From the NCBI GenBank assembly GCA_003254905.1, contig QANU01018435.1:1478-65477 (forward strand): a stretch of 64,000 nt of DNA, in the 5' to 3' direction. The DNA comes from Nissolia schottii (Eukaryota > Streptophyta > Magnoliopsida > Fabales > Fabaceae). This document shows positions 1 through 10,843 of this stretch, one piece after another. Made by a program: the position numbers and the translations under genes. Each line of letters opens with the position of its first letter. The first letter of the stretch is position 1. Under the pieces are notes generated by a model, which searched no databases, was not told where the DNA came from, and saw only the letters and a list, made by a program, of their open reading frames with translations.

Positions 1-691
1 AAATGGTAGCAAAATGCTTGTTTTTCTTTAGCAACAAGGTGGTGTTCTTGTTGTTGGCTTGAAGAATGGCTATGGAGTTTGAAGGAGATGAGAATTTTTG
101 GAGAGAAATGGGAGAGAGAGTTCGGCCAAGGAGCTGAATGGAAGAAGAGAAATTGCTAATTTTGGAATTTAATTAAAAAGGTGAATAGTGGAAGGTATGG
201 TTATGATTTGATGAGGTATGGTTGATTGACCTTTGGAAGCTTGATTTAGGGAGTGTGTTTTTGACTAAATTTCCTTCACATAACCGTGCAGCCCATCTCC
301 ATTCTGCTGAGGAGATTTTAATTTCTCCCTGTCCCGGTTCGCTCGTGTTTTATCCCTCGCAGTCTCGGTGCGTCGCGCACGGTCGTCCGAAAAATATTCC
401 GTTTGAACCGTCGCGATTCTCTAATTTCCACCTACCTAAGGGTATTAATGTTTGAAGGTGTTTGTGAATTTTTTTTCGGGAGATTATTTTCACGTATACC
501 GTTTTGCATGCCAAATTTCATCGGTAACCAATGGCTGTTCAGTTGTCTGCCGAATTTTCTGCCGCAACACGTCTAAATTCCTAGGGATATTTTAACTAAA
601 ATTTTCCGCCTCAATTCTCTAATCATGATTAAAAATTAATTAATCATTTATATTTTTTGAATATTTCTCTAAAAAAAATCGGGATGTTATA
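1..691 (-). mobile_element. Long-LTR family, LTR L1 (5' part, cut by window edge)
   Basis: On the minus strand this begins at 691 with TATAACATCCCG, a one-base variant of the family start TGTAACATCCCG. It carries the conserved U3 block (reverse complement of AAAATATTCCG near 388-405), which occurs in nearly every LTR of this family here. Its other end lies outside the window. It interrupts L2: the next bases, AGCGG, look like the broken half of a CGCTCAGCGG motif and would be the target duplication. No coding region is visible. Confidence 0.7.
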
Positions 692-1894
692 AGCGGCCCC
701 TGTGCGAGAGCTAAAAATCGAATTGCCCATCTCTTCCGTTTTCTTCCCTTAGCTTCCATGGAACCCTACATGAGTCTCACACATAATTCAAGCACAATAA
801 TCCTATCTAATCCAGGTCACAAGACCCTTTAGAATTGTCTTCCTAAGTCCTAACATCATTTCTAACATTTATGTTCATAATATCACAAAATCCTCTAACA
901 TGCATACAATCACACACACATCATTCACCATCAAAGAGGTGAAGAACTAGAGTTACCCACTTCCTCAAGAACTTGTTGATGCTAGAAGGAAGAGGAAATC
1001 AAGCCTTGCTTGCTTGTTGAAGTCTTCTTGACCTAAGATAAAATTCTTAACATAATTAGGGCAACATAAGTTATGGAAGCTTGGTTCTTCACCAAGGAAT
1101 AAAACTTACCAACTACTCTTGATTTGCCTTCCTTATGGACTTAGGAATGAATTATAATGATGAGATTGAAGCTTGATGGCTTGCTTGAACTCTTCTTTGT
1201 CAAGAAAGACAAAAACCTAGATTATGGAAGATTAGGGTTTTGAAACTTGATGTTCTTGCTTCCGCTTGAAGAGAAACTCTTAATCTTGTTGCTAGCTTGC
1301 CTTCTTGGTGGATTTGAGAATGAATTAGAGTGATGAAAGCAAGGATGATGATTGGATCTTGATGGATTTGAAGCTTTGAGGTCTTGGAACCTTAGGAAAA
1401 AATGAAAGAACAACTTTGATGAATATGTGTATGAGGTTTTCGGGTTTGGCATGGGGAAGGGTTGCCGTGGGCTTTTTCTTAGTCCCATGGCCATGTATGT
1501 TTCCTATTTTGCCCTTAGTGTGTTTTAGGTCATGTTTGTTCATTAATTATTTATGTCCGGACGTCCTAAAAATATTCCGAACATACCGTTGTGACCTATG
1601 AATTATTCTTGTGAATATTTAAATCTTAGATGACATATTCTTGCATTTAATTTCATATTAATATATTTTACAGACTCCTGTGAGTCGTAAGGAAATTAAA
1701 ATAAAACCCTAATTTCGATCCAAACGTCATCGAACGTCACGAGATCGTCAAAGAATTATTTTTAACTAATATTACAGAGATAAAATTAATATTTAACTTT
1801 TATTTCATTTTTATTTCACCTTTTCCTTATTATTATAATTTTAATTCTGTCCTAGACAGTAGTTTAACTAAAGGGAAAAAGTCGGGTTGTTACA
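692..1894 (-). mobile_element. Long-LTR family, LTR L2 (5' part)
   Basis: It ends at 1894 in GGGTTGTTACA, the reverse complement of the family start. The conserved U3 block is near 1557-1600. The donor-like motif (reverse complement of GTGGGTAACTC) is at about 951-962. The stretch with CTAATCCAGGTCACAAGACC (about 808-830) is shared with L6, L11, L12 and L14. The 3' part is displaced out of the window by L1. L2 lies inside L3. No coding capacity is seen. Confidence 0.7.
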
Positions 1895-2087
1895 TTGTTC
1901 CCTAGGGTTCAATTATGCACCTTTAACTATTAAGTGAATACCTCTAATTATCTACGGTCGTCCTAACTCCTTTGACGGCCTTTTCCTCATGATGCATACT
2001 CTTGTTACACAAAAGTACCCATAACTATGCATGTTGGATCCCATAGAACCTTTAAAAATACAAGTTCTCAGTGAGCATTCGAATGAA

Positions 2088-2250
2088 TAGGGTTTTAGCA
2101 TTCGATTGATTCTTTCATTCGAATCCCTTGAGAATTCAATCGATTGAAATCCTGCTCAGGCTTTCATTCGATTGAAAACCTCATGCATTCGACTGAAATT
2201 CCTCGGGAATTCATTCGAATCCCTTGGGAATTCATTCGACTCCCACAGTA
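2088..2250. repeat. Palindromic motif cluster in L3
   Basis: Repeated variants of CATTCGAATGAA, CATTCGATTGAA and TTCAATCGATTGAA occur about every 20-35 bases. Several are perfect or near-perfect palindromes around TTCGAA or ATCGAT. The same slot in L4 and L10 holds the same kind of cluster. Confidence 0.75.
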
Positions 2251-2714
2251 AAAAAATCGCCCCGAGAGTAACTTCTCCAGGGGTTTTCTCCGCGTGACAT
2301 TTTCAGTTCTACAGTGATCCAATCAGTACAGTTATGGTTTCCAAATCTCACAATCATCAAAATCTAACCTCCATAACTAAGTTCCTATAGTTTGTACAAA
2401 AAGGTTTTTAACTCACATACACAGAGATGCATATAAATAAACATCAAATAAACCACATAGACAATGGGCTTAGAGTTACCCACCTTGAAACGAATTTCTG
2501 AATCGGTAGAAATGAAGAGAAAAATATCCTCTTCGCGTGGGTGTACTCATCCTATTTTTCCGGAACCCGGTAGCGCTTCCGCGATGTGCACAAATGAGAC
2601 AAATAAAGGAAAGAACGAAGCAGCTAAGGAAGCATCTTGCTTCAGGAGGAAAATGAAGCATAAATGCTTCAGTGGCCTGCCTTTTATAGGCAATTCTAAA
2701 ATCAAGCACTGTGC

Positions 2715-3245
2715 TTGATATTTTCTTACTCTTATTACTATTATATTATTATATTATATATATTATTATATATAATCTATTTTAATTACATTATATATAA
2801 TTTGTTTCTTCCCCCATGGGATGTATGTCCCACTGGGACGTGTATCTATATATATATGTGTATATATATATATTCAATTATTATAATATTATATTATTAT
2901 TATTATATTATATATTATTATATATACATATATATATCTATATATATATATGTCACTTTCTTTCTGCCAGGGGGACGGACGTCCCTGGCATGTATATATG
3001 TATATATTTAATTATTATTATCATTATTATTATATTATACTATATAATATATTTTCATTATATATTAATGTACTACCGTTCTTTATTTGGGGGTATACCT
3101 ATACATATATAATTGTTTCTTTTCGTCAGGGGTGTATATAGTGTGTGTATATATATATTATTTTATTTTGTTATGGTACGTATAACATATATATATATAT
3201 ATACATATATTTCGTTCTTTGCTTTTCTTTTGTCCCAGGGGGTGC
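2715..3245. repeat. AT-rich minisatellite with GC-rich palindromic islands (L3 U3)
   Basis: Long TAT/ATT runs are punctuated roughly every 110-160 bases by short GC islands near 2813, 2967, 3125 and 3232 (for example TCCCACTGGGACGTG and TGCCAGGGGGAC...CCCTGGCA). The second island is an inverted repeat with 8-bp arms TGCCAGGG/CCCTGGCA. This looks like about four diverged repeat units just upstream of the L3 TATA box on the minus strand. The low-complexity reading frames here are not genes. Confidence 0.6.
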
Positions 3246-3759
3246 ATGTTTTATTATTATTTTATTATCACTTTTACTTGCTATTAGTAGTATCATTATA
3301 TATAGGTTACGTGCTTATCCTTGTAACTTCGGTTGCAGAAGATAAGGTCTTTAATAGAATCTGACTTGGTATATAATTTTGATCATGTTTGATAGCGTTT
3401 TGGGTCCTTAATTGTTCGTGTATGGTTGTCCCAAAAATAATCCGGACATACCGCTGTGATCTACTAATTTTTTCTGATCATATGAGTATGTTAGGTTAAG
3501 GTATTCGTGAATAAATTACCCAGAGGATAATTTTCGTAAATACCTTAAGTGCCTTCCGAAATCCCGGTTTTTGGCAAAATTTAGCACGAACCTTGCGGCA
3601 CTCCGCGAGATCGAGAAACAAGTATTTGACTGGCATTCGGAAGAAATGAATTTTCTAAATAATTTTTCCAGTCTAAATAATCACCTCTAATGCGCTTTTA
3701 ATTAAGTAAAATTAGGATTTAAGCGAAATCTCCATAATGGGAAAATTCGGGATGTTACA

Positions 3760-5744
3760 CATACTATTCGTCTTGGGTCGTTCCCTTAACGATACATAAT
3801 GCATGAACAGTTATACATAATGCTTACGCAGATATACATACATACTTATCATCATACCATCAAGTCATACATTTAATTTCATAGTGCATGGGGGGAATCT
3901 GGGGGTCTTTTATTCGCTCGGTAGTTGCGTCCTACTTAGTCCTTACACCTTTGTAATCGTGGCCTAGGGTTACAACCTCTTTTTGCCGCTATTGCATCGA
4001 CCCGGCGACGCTCTTTATTGGTATGGTAGCTAACCATACAAGGCTCATAGGAGGTAAACATCGGATACAATTAGTGCAATCATCCCCTCTGGAATGGCGA
4101 GGGATCAAACCTGTGAGTGATCACGTGTGGACGCGTTTTGACCGGCCCTATGGCTCGATCTGTTTCTCTTTTCTCTCTTCGTGGGGCCCCTTAGTTCTCA
4201 TTTCATTTGTACAGACTTATGCCTGTTTTACATATCTGGGCCTATGCCCGTTTTGCATACCGTGATCAGATCTCTTTACCTGCGTTGCTTATAACCAATT
4301 CATCTTGCTAAATTGGCGAGGGGCGTGTCTATAAGACATTGCCAAGAGAATAGGGATTCCCTAACTATATTACTAGACTCCTTACTATAGTCCACCGTAC
4401 CAACTGGGGTCGGGACTCCCTAACCTTTCTTGGTTTCCTAGGGTTCAATTATGATCTTCATTAGATTTTAAAGTGAACTTCTAATTATCTAAGGTCGTCC
4501 TAACTCTTATGACGACCTTTCCTCATGATGCATGCTTTCAAATACCAACATAGACATACCCGGACTCATTGGACTCCTTGGAACCACTAAAATCTCAAGT
4601 CCTTCAGGATTCATTCGAATGTCTAGGGTTTCATTCGAATGAATTCCTGTGAGTTCTTTCATTCAATTGAAATTGGGATTCAGTCGATTGAAAACCTTCC
4701 GAGTTCTTTCATTCGAATGAACTTAGGATTCAATTGATTGAAATCCGAGATTTTTCTTTCATTCGGTTGAATAAGAATTCAATCGATTGAAAGCTCAAAA
4801 TTTGCTTTCATCTGATTGAAAACTCCATTCAATCGATTGAAATCTGATTGAATAGGACCCCGAGGCTTCAGTTCTCATTTTTCTCCAGAGGTTTACTATT
4901 CCTAGGGTTCCAATCAGTACAGTTATGCATTTCATTCATCAAAATTTCCCAAAACCCTTTTCACCCTACATTCTCCCAAAATACTACTAAATATTTTTAC
5001 AGTCCAATACATAGAATAACACATATATAGTCAAAACTTAAACCACATAGACAGTGGGCTTTAGAGTTACCCACTTCCTATGCAGATTTGGAGTTGGTAG
5101 GTGGATGGTGGGGAAAATTCTTGTCGCAATGGTATGCTCCAAGAAATTTTCTGAAGTCCAGTAGCGCTCTCGCGATGTGCTCGAACGGCACTAGAAAATG
5201 AAAATTGAGAAAAAGTGGCAAAGTTACAAAATTTTTCTTTGTTTCCTGCAGGGGGCCATTTATAACCGTGGCCCCCTGATTCCCTTTTCTTAATTTATTA
5301 GTTAATTATTAATTATTATTATTATATTATTATTTTATTATAATTATTATAAATATCCTAGCCCCTATTCTACTTTAGTCGCCTTTAACCTCTTCTGGCC
5401 CACACACGGGTCTTCGAAAAATATGATAAATTTACATCGGTGATCTGTGAATCTTTTCAGTCAGGATGGCGCTCTGAAACAAGGTATCCTAGTACTTGTT
5501 TCTGTCAGCCGATCCTTCGCAGATCCCTTTGACCTCCAACTGGATTTCTGTTTTTCCCGAAACTAGGCTCAAACCTTATGGGGCCTAACAAGAGCATAAC
5601 CCCCTAGCTTTCTCTTCAATTTAAGGGGCTCAAGTCTCAGTATCCCCTTTTCCCGTCTCCTAACTCAGTTTATTTTATGATTTTAGCTAAGTCAGAGTTA
5701 ATAACTTCGCAAAACCCTTCCTAAAGAAAAGTCGGGATATTACA
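3760..5744 (-). mobile_element. Long-LTR family, LTR L4 (5' part)
   Basis: It ends at 5744 in GGGATATTACA, a variant of the family end. On the minus strand it shows an AT-rich tract (5290-5350), TATAAATGG near 5258-5270, a donor-like GTGGGTAACTC near 5064-5075, and a palindromic cluster (4605-4850). The intron-like part around 3900-4400 has the GTGGTAGCTAACCAC-type segment shared with L8, L10 and L13. It is inserted into L5. No coding region. Confidence 0.72.
4605..4850. repeat. Palindromic motif cluster in L4
   Basis: About ten copies of CATTCGAATGAA, CAATCGATTGAA and near variants, spaced 20-30 bases apart. The cluster sits in the same slot as in L3 and L10, downstream of the donor-like site on the minus strand. 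Confidence 0.75.
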
Positions 5745-5915
5745 TGAGACGCCAAGACTTACAGGTGGACTAGAGGAGGGCGCATGTACTTGCGGATAGT
5801 GACATAGGGCTCCAATGGGTGAATATGTGCAAGTCTCCGTGATGACGCCGGTGACGGGGTCGCACTGCCTTTTCTTGCTCAGCAGCATTGCCCGCTCCAT
5901 CAGTGGGGTGTTCAT
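5745..5915 (-). CDS. LTR-encoded MxTP-type ORF in L5, truncated by L4
   Basis: An open frame on the minus strand starts 12 bases after the acceptor-like TCTAG of L5 with MNTPLMER and stays open up to the L4 insertion at 5744. Its first 25 residues align with the ORF in L16 (58785-59279): M-(N/T)-T-P, then R-x-x-L-x-S, then R-x-x-D-P-x-T-G. I know of no family with this signature. The shared start position and residues in two diverged LTRs suggest past coding selection. Either it was part of an LTR protein or the alignment is fortuitous. The frame beyond 5744 is in the inserted L4 and is not part of the gene. Confidence 0.4.
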
Positions 5916-6174
5916 CAGGACTACCTAGAATCATGAGCGAGTGTGGGTGAGAACATTGCATTCCCAGTGGAAAACTCAAAGCCGTTACAAATATGGATTA
6001 AATTGATTATGATCCAGGCCGCTTTGGAGGTCTCTAAGTGTCATGCATAATAAATCTTCCTACTCTTTATTTTATTCCTTCCTGATCCAGCGCAGCTTTA
6101 TCCATTTTACTAGGTGTCGGGAATTCTAATCTTTTATCTTATGCTTAATCGAGTTTCTGTTTACTTATTCATGT
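5745..6174 (-). mobile_element. Long-LTR family, LTR L5 (segment 1)
   Basis: This is an LTR interior cut on one side by L4 and on the other by L6; a second segment resumes at 10703-10843. It holds the hairpin/acceptor module on the minus strand, GGGAAT-GCAAT-GTTCTC followed by TGATTCTAG|GT at about 5925-5975. The pairing survives through G-T wobbles. The possible LTR exon 2 begins just after it. Confidence 0.6.
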
Positions 6175-7084
6175 TGAAACACCCTAGCTAACTGTTTACC
6201 CGTACGTAGTAAACAAAGCTCACTAGGTTGTTTGCTATCTGATCGGAATACCTTAGTCCATTGTTATCTTCCGAAAATAGTGGTTTAAGAAAATAAGGAT
6301 CAATTTTAAAATTTTCATTGACATTACATAATTGTGAAACTAGAGCCATGCGTCTGAAAAACAAATATAACAAAGCGTCTAGCAGTAGTATAATAGTGCA
6401 TCCAATATACAACCAGTAGTCCATCATAACAAAGTCACATAGGCGTATATATAATACATAATACATAAGATACATCATATGTACTTAAATCAAAATATCA
6501 ATACATGAGTCATAATACAGCATCTCAAAGTACATATCAAAATACAAGGGCTGCTGGAGACCCTTGGTAAAAATCTGGACATCCAGCTCTCTATGTCCCT
6601 ATCCTGTCACTGCCGCTCATGGCTCTGCTGGCGGCTCATCGGCATCCTCAAAACATGAATCGTCATCAGTACCTGAAGTCAATAAGGTAAGGGGAGTGAG
6701 AACGGTAGGTTCTCAGTGGAAGTAACTTTAGTTCCTAAGTCTCGTCTCATATTAGGTCGGACTTCAGGCCGCTCAGAGATCTCTAAGTGAACATGTATAC
6801 TACATATCCTACTGATTATTATCTGGCCTATCTGAACGGCTTTATCTACATTACTATGTGATCTGGGAACTACTCTTGTTTACTACGTTCTCGTGCTGAT
6901 TAACATTGCGTTTACATACATATCCGTCTCGAGCGTTCTCTTGACGGTAACAACATAACAACAGGATAATAGCTCAAAATCTCTCATGCATAATAGAATA
7001 GTCAGAATAACCAGAATGCACCTGTTCACATACTTATGCATAACATAATAAACATGCTAAATGCTCATGCATTACATAATAATC

Positions 7085-7385
7085 AGCTTTTGGAATGTAT
7101 GTTATTCCCACCATAGCATTGTCCTCTCTTGACATTACTATGAGGGAATAACCTCGCACCTCCAGGTGGTCCTCTGTGACCCCTGCGGTGGGCTTCCACC
7201 TGCCGTGTGCCCCCTCGGGACCCCTCGACAGTGGGCGGATATTGTACCCCTACCTAGGCTTGGCCTCATACGACAATGCAAAGGCGTGGTAACCGCACAC
7301 CTCCAGGTATGTCATATCGACACCACCTGTGGCGGGCTTCCACATTCAGGATGCCCCTCGGACCTCCTGAAGTGGGATCATAGTG
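7085..7385. repeat. Imperfect hairpin array in L6
   Basis: Successive segments are imperfect inverted repeats: TTATTCCC...GGGAATAA (about 7103-7152), CAGGTGG...CCACCTG (about 7163-7203), and CCACATTCAGG...CCTGAAGTGG (about 7339-7374). L11 (21305-21600) and, inverted, L14 (35965-36270) carry the same array. No credible gene lies here. Confidence 0.6.
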
Positions 7386-7799
7386 TGGCTCACGTGATCA
7401 CGGCCTTTTTCATCTTATGGTATTTAGCCCTTTCTCAGTATTGGGCCTTTAGCCCTTTTTTCAGCATCTCTAGCATTCATGTACCTGCAGCATGGCATAC
7501 TTGTTTCTCTACGTTTCAATCCATTTCATTTTCTTTCTTTATCTCATTATTACTTATACTTCTCTAAACATTGCTTTATCCTGAATGCATGGAATGCATC
7601 ACATACAGCATGTAATTGATATATTCACAACATTTTCCTCCTATACTCACCTAATTCAACGATCTATCATAATATAGTAATAAATATTGGAATATGTGCC
7701 TTAGGAGAACTCTATAAACTTTTCAAGTCTCATCTCGTTACAGAAGGAGCTACGTTTTCACTCAACGGCCGGGGCCCTCCGCGTTTAACACGAAAACAC

Positions 7800-7862
7800 C
7801 CGGGAGCCGCTCAGCACGCCGCTCAGCGCTCCGCTCAGCGGACCGCTTAGCGCGTCGCCTGG
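7800..7862. repeat. CCGCTCAGCGG motif cluster in L6
   Basis: Four close copies of CCGCTCAGC(G/A) with partial dyad symmetry around the central base. L7 is inserted at the end of this cluster. Confidence 0.7.
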
Positions 7863-8589
7863 TGTAACACCCCTGCTAACTGCTTACTTCCATGGTAGCA
7901 AGCAATGCTCACAGGGTTGTTATGCGTTGTGCCAGGTTAACTTTTACCCTTACCTTTACCTTTGCAAATAGTTCTAATACGAAAATATGGACCAATTTGA
8001 AAATTATTCTTTTACAGTACCAGCTTGTAAATTAGGGGCCGTGCGTGATTTAGAGAACGTATAACAACAATCGCTATAGGCTCAGGGTAACTAGAGTAGA
8101 ACATAAAGAGTATATGTGCATACATAAATAAATACAACCAAGGTCCAACATCAGTACACATCGTCATAATAATAAATACGTACACAAAATGGATCTAAGC
8201 CCTGATACATAATACAAAACATATATTCTCCAAAACATATATATATTCATCGTGTTGGCATCGTCCCTTGGTCTTGACTTCCATCAACTGTCTGTCCGGT
8301 CACCTCGTACACCTGCTGGATCCATAACCGAGTGGGGTGAGAACTCTTGGTCCTCAGTGAGGTTCCTTAGCACTAACTACTGTTCATTTACTCGGGTATC
8401 CTCCAGGCCGCTCAGGAGATCTCTAAGTGATCATGCATACTAAAACCCTACTGATTATTATCTTGGCCTGGGATCCTGAACAGCTTTATCTATGTTACTA
8501 CGTGATCAAGGAACTAGTCTTGCTTATCTAGGTTCTCGCGCTTTCTACTCCTAACCATCATTACTTAACCACATCATAAACATGTATGC

Positions 8590-8965
8590 TGACAGACACA
8601 ACTGTTCATCACGCATATGTTGCGCGGGATCATTCCACCATGCTTGCCAGGCACGGGATAGTTCATCATGCGCACTTTGGGCATGGTATCAATGCAAGAG
8701 TTGTTCATCATGCCGATGGGGCACGGTATCAATGCATGAGACTCGTCATCATGCACACTTGGGCATGGTATCGTACCACAGTACGTCCTACACAACTTCG
8801 GGCAGGGTATCGTCACTGTGCATCCTACACAATTTCGGGTAGGGTATCATATCATTCCTCATGCACACTTGGGCATGGCATCGTATCAATCATCATGCAC
8901 ACTTTGGGCATGGTATCGTATCAATCATCATGCACACTTGGGCATGGTATCATTCCCACCCTTTA
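8590..8965. repeat. Tandem hairpin array in L7
   Basis: About nine units of 30-48 bases share the pattern CATCATGC-spacer-GGGCATGGTATC. ATGC...GCAT forms a small stem in most units, and a variant unit has CGC...GCG instead. The array lies where other family members have different hairpin arrays. Open frames here come from the repeat phase, not from a gene. Confidence 0.65.
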
Positions 8966-9136
8966 CCCTGTCTGTTACCTCTCTTTTCTTTCTTGACAAC
9001 AATCACCATCACTCTTATCTTTTCTTTAGCATTTCCCCTTGTTTCCTACATTTCATTATGCTCTTTATTCATTACTCATTCATTAGACAACAACCTCTAG
9101 TGGTCTATCCTCATGATGCATGCTTTTACATAACAC

Positions 9137-9137
9137 N
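9137..9137. other. Single ambiguous base N in L7
   Basis: One N lies at the point where L7 lacks the donor-to-TATA segment found in its relatives. It may be a closed assembly gap rather than a simple base ambiguity. Confidence 0.6.
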
Positions 9138-10702
9138 TTTGCCCTTGCTTTAATTTTTATTTCCCTTTATATCCTAAGTTTTGTTTTCTCTTTTTTGTCC
9201 TTCACCTTTTTGATTATTTCCTTATATGTCCTTTTCTTTATTTTTCCCTGTTCCTAACGTGGGAATAAAATTTCTAAACTAGATCAATTTATTTCGCGAT
9301 CATGTTTGATCGCGCTTTGTCATTTTTCGGTTGTGTTCGGATATTCTAAAAATATTCCGAGCACGTATCCGCGATCTACTAATTTCCCGGACCATAGAGG
9401 TATGTCCGGTTAAGGTATTCGTGAATTTATTACCCGGAGGGAATTTTCACAGATACCTTAAGTGTCTACTGAGATTCCGATTTTTGTCAAAATTTGGCAC
9501 GGACCTCGTGGCACTCCGCGAGATCAAGAAACAATTACTTGACTGGCCTTTGAAAGCAATTAATGTTCTAAATAATTTTTCCAGTCCAAATAATTGCATC
9601 TAAAGTGCTTTTAATTAAGCAAAAATTGGGATTTTCGCGAAATTCTCGTAAGGAGAAAATTCGGGATGTTACACCTGGCGCGCCTGCCGCCCTGTACCTG
9701 CAGAATTTTGCTTTTTCTCTCTTTTCTTCCCCTTTTCCCAAAGAAACTTGCCTAAGCTTTTCACACATCTATAACATACAATAAACCTATCTAATCCAGG
9801 TCACAGGACCCTTCAGAATCATCTTCCTAAGCCTAGCATCAATTCTAACAATTATAGGCATCCACGCATAGAGACATACATACACACAAATAAGCACATA
9901 ATTCATCATAATCACCAAAAAGGTGTTAAACTAAAGATTACCCCACCTCCTAAAGAGTGTCTTGGTGATGGAGGGAGGATGAAATCAAGCTTGGCTTGCT
10001 TAGAGTTTCCTTTTTGACCTAAAAAGAAAAACCTTGAAATCATTAGAACACCTAGGTTATGGAAGCTTGGTCTTCTCACCAAGTGAAGAGAACTCCTAGC
10101 TTTGCTATTCACTTACCTTCTTGATGGGTTTTAGGGTGATTGATGATGGTGGGAAACAAAGGATGATGGTGGTGGATGGGCTTGGTGGAGCCTTGGTGGC
10201 TTAGGTCTTGGAATTTCTTTGGAAGAAGAAAGGAAATGCTTTTGGTGATTTGTGTGTGTGTGTGTGTCGTGAATGAGGGGTGAGGGCTGTGGGATATTTA
10301 GGGCCTTTGGCCATATTTTCATTTTCTCAGTGTAGTTTCGGTCGTGTTTGTTTATTAACTATTTATGTCCGAATGTCCTAAGAATATTTCGGACATACCG
10401 TTGTGACCTATAAATTTTCCTTATTCATATTTAAATCTTTCTTGAATTATTCTCACATTATTTTCATATTAGTGTTTACAGACTCCTTTGAGTCACACTT
10501 AAGTTCTGAAAATAGCCTAATACTAACCCAAACGTCACCAAACGTCACGAGATCGAAAAATTATTATTTTTACCTAATACGATAGACATTAAGTAAATTC
10601 TGTGAATTTTATTCCATTTCTATCTCATCTTTTCCTTATTAACATGTTCTTAATTATTTATTAAGTGAAATTTTAGGAAAGGGAAAAACTTGGGTTGTTA
10701 CA

Positions 10703-10843
10703 CATATCGTGTATATGTATTGTATATCGAATAGAGGCGGTCTAAGATCCAAGGCCTTATCTCTCTTACATACATTCAACACATAGATATCATGCATGGG
10801 GGACAAAGGGATTCTCTTACGCGTCTTAGGGTCGCGTCCTTCT
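10703..10843 (-). mobile_element. Long-LTR family, LTR L5 (segment 2)
   Basis: L5 resumes after the L6 insertion, with intron-like sequence (CATGCATGGGGGACAAAGGG) also seen in L4, L8 and L10. It stops at the start of L8. The rest of L5 is not found in the window. Confidence 0.5.

Larger units (their letters stand above)
1895..3759 (-). mobile_element. Long-LTR family, LTR L3 (5' part)
   Basis: It ends at 3759 in GGGATGTTACA. Read on the minus strand it has the U3 block (about 3425-3470), an AT-rich region with GC islands (2715-3245), a TATA-like TATAAAAGG near 2683-2692, a donor-like GTGGGTAACTC at 2471-2482, and a cluster of CATTCGAATGAA/CAATCGATTGAA motifs (2088-2250). It closely resembles L10, so both belong to one subfamily. 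Its 3' half is off-window because L2 and L1 are nested in it. Confidence 0.72.
7863..9673 (-). mobile_element. Long-LTR family, solo LTR L7 (internally shortened)
   Basis: Ends are TGTAACACCCC at 7863 and GGGATGTTACA ending at 9673. A perfect 5-bp target duplication CCTGG flanks it (7858-7862 and 9674-9678). At 1.8 kb it is the shortest complete copy: the donor, palindromic cluster and TATA region are missing around the single N at 9137. It keeps the U3 block (about 9335-9375), a hairpin array (8590-8965) and a hairpin/acceptor (about 8300-8365). No ORF resembling the L5/L16 protein. Confidence 0.85.
6175..10702 (-). mobile_element. Long-LTR family, LTR L6 (solo, with L7 nested)
   Basis: Ends are TGAAACACCCTAGCTAAC at 6175 and GGGTTGTTACA finishing at 10702. 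The flanks CATGT and CATAT agree as a 5-bp target duplication with one change. On the minus strand it shows a U3 block (about 10370-10410), a donor-like site with an extra G (about 9938-9946), a CGCTCAGCG cluster (7800-7862), a hairpin array (7085-7385) and the hairpin/acceptor (CAG at 6673-6675). After the acceptor a short acidic frame ending in EDADEPPAEP is shared almost exactly with L14. It lies in L5 and contains L7. Confidence 0.75.

Noticed and set aside
2715..3364. Several open frames of 60-98 residues rich in Tyr and Ile
   Set aside because: They arise from TAT/ATA repeats in the L3 U3; no domain, no codon structure, and overlapping frames are all open.
8574..9153. Frames rich in Cys and His resembling zinc-binding proteins
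   Set aside because: Generated by the ATCATGCACACTTGGGCATG tandem array of L7; all frames are open because of the repeat period.
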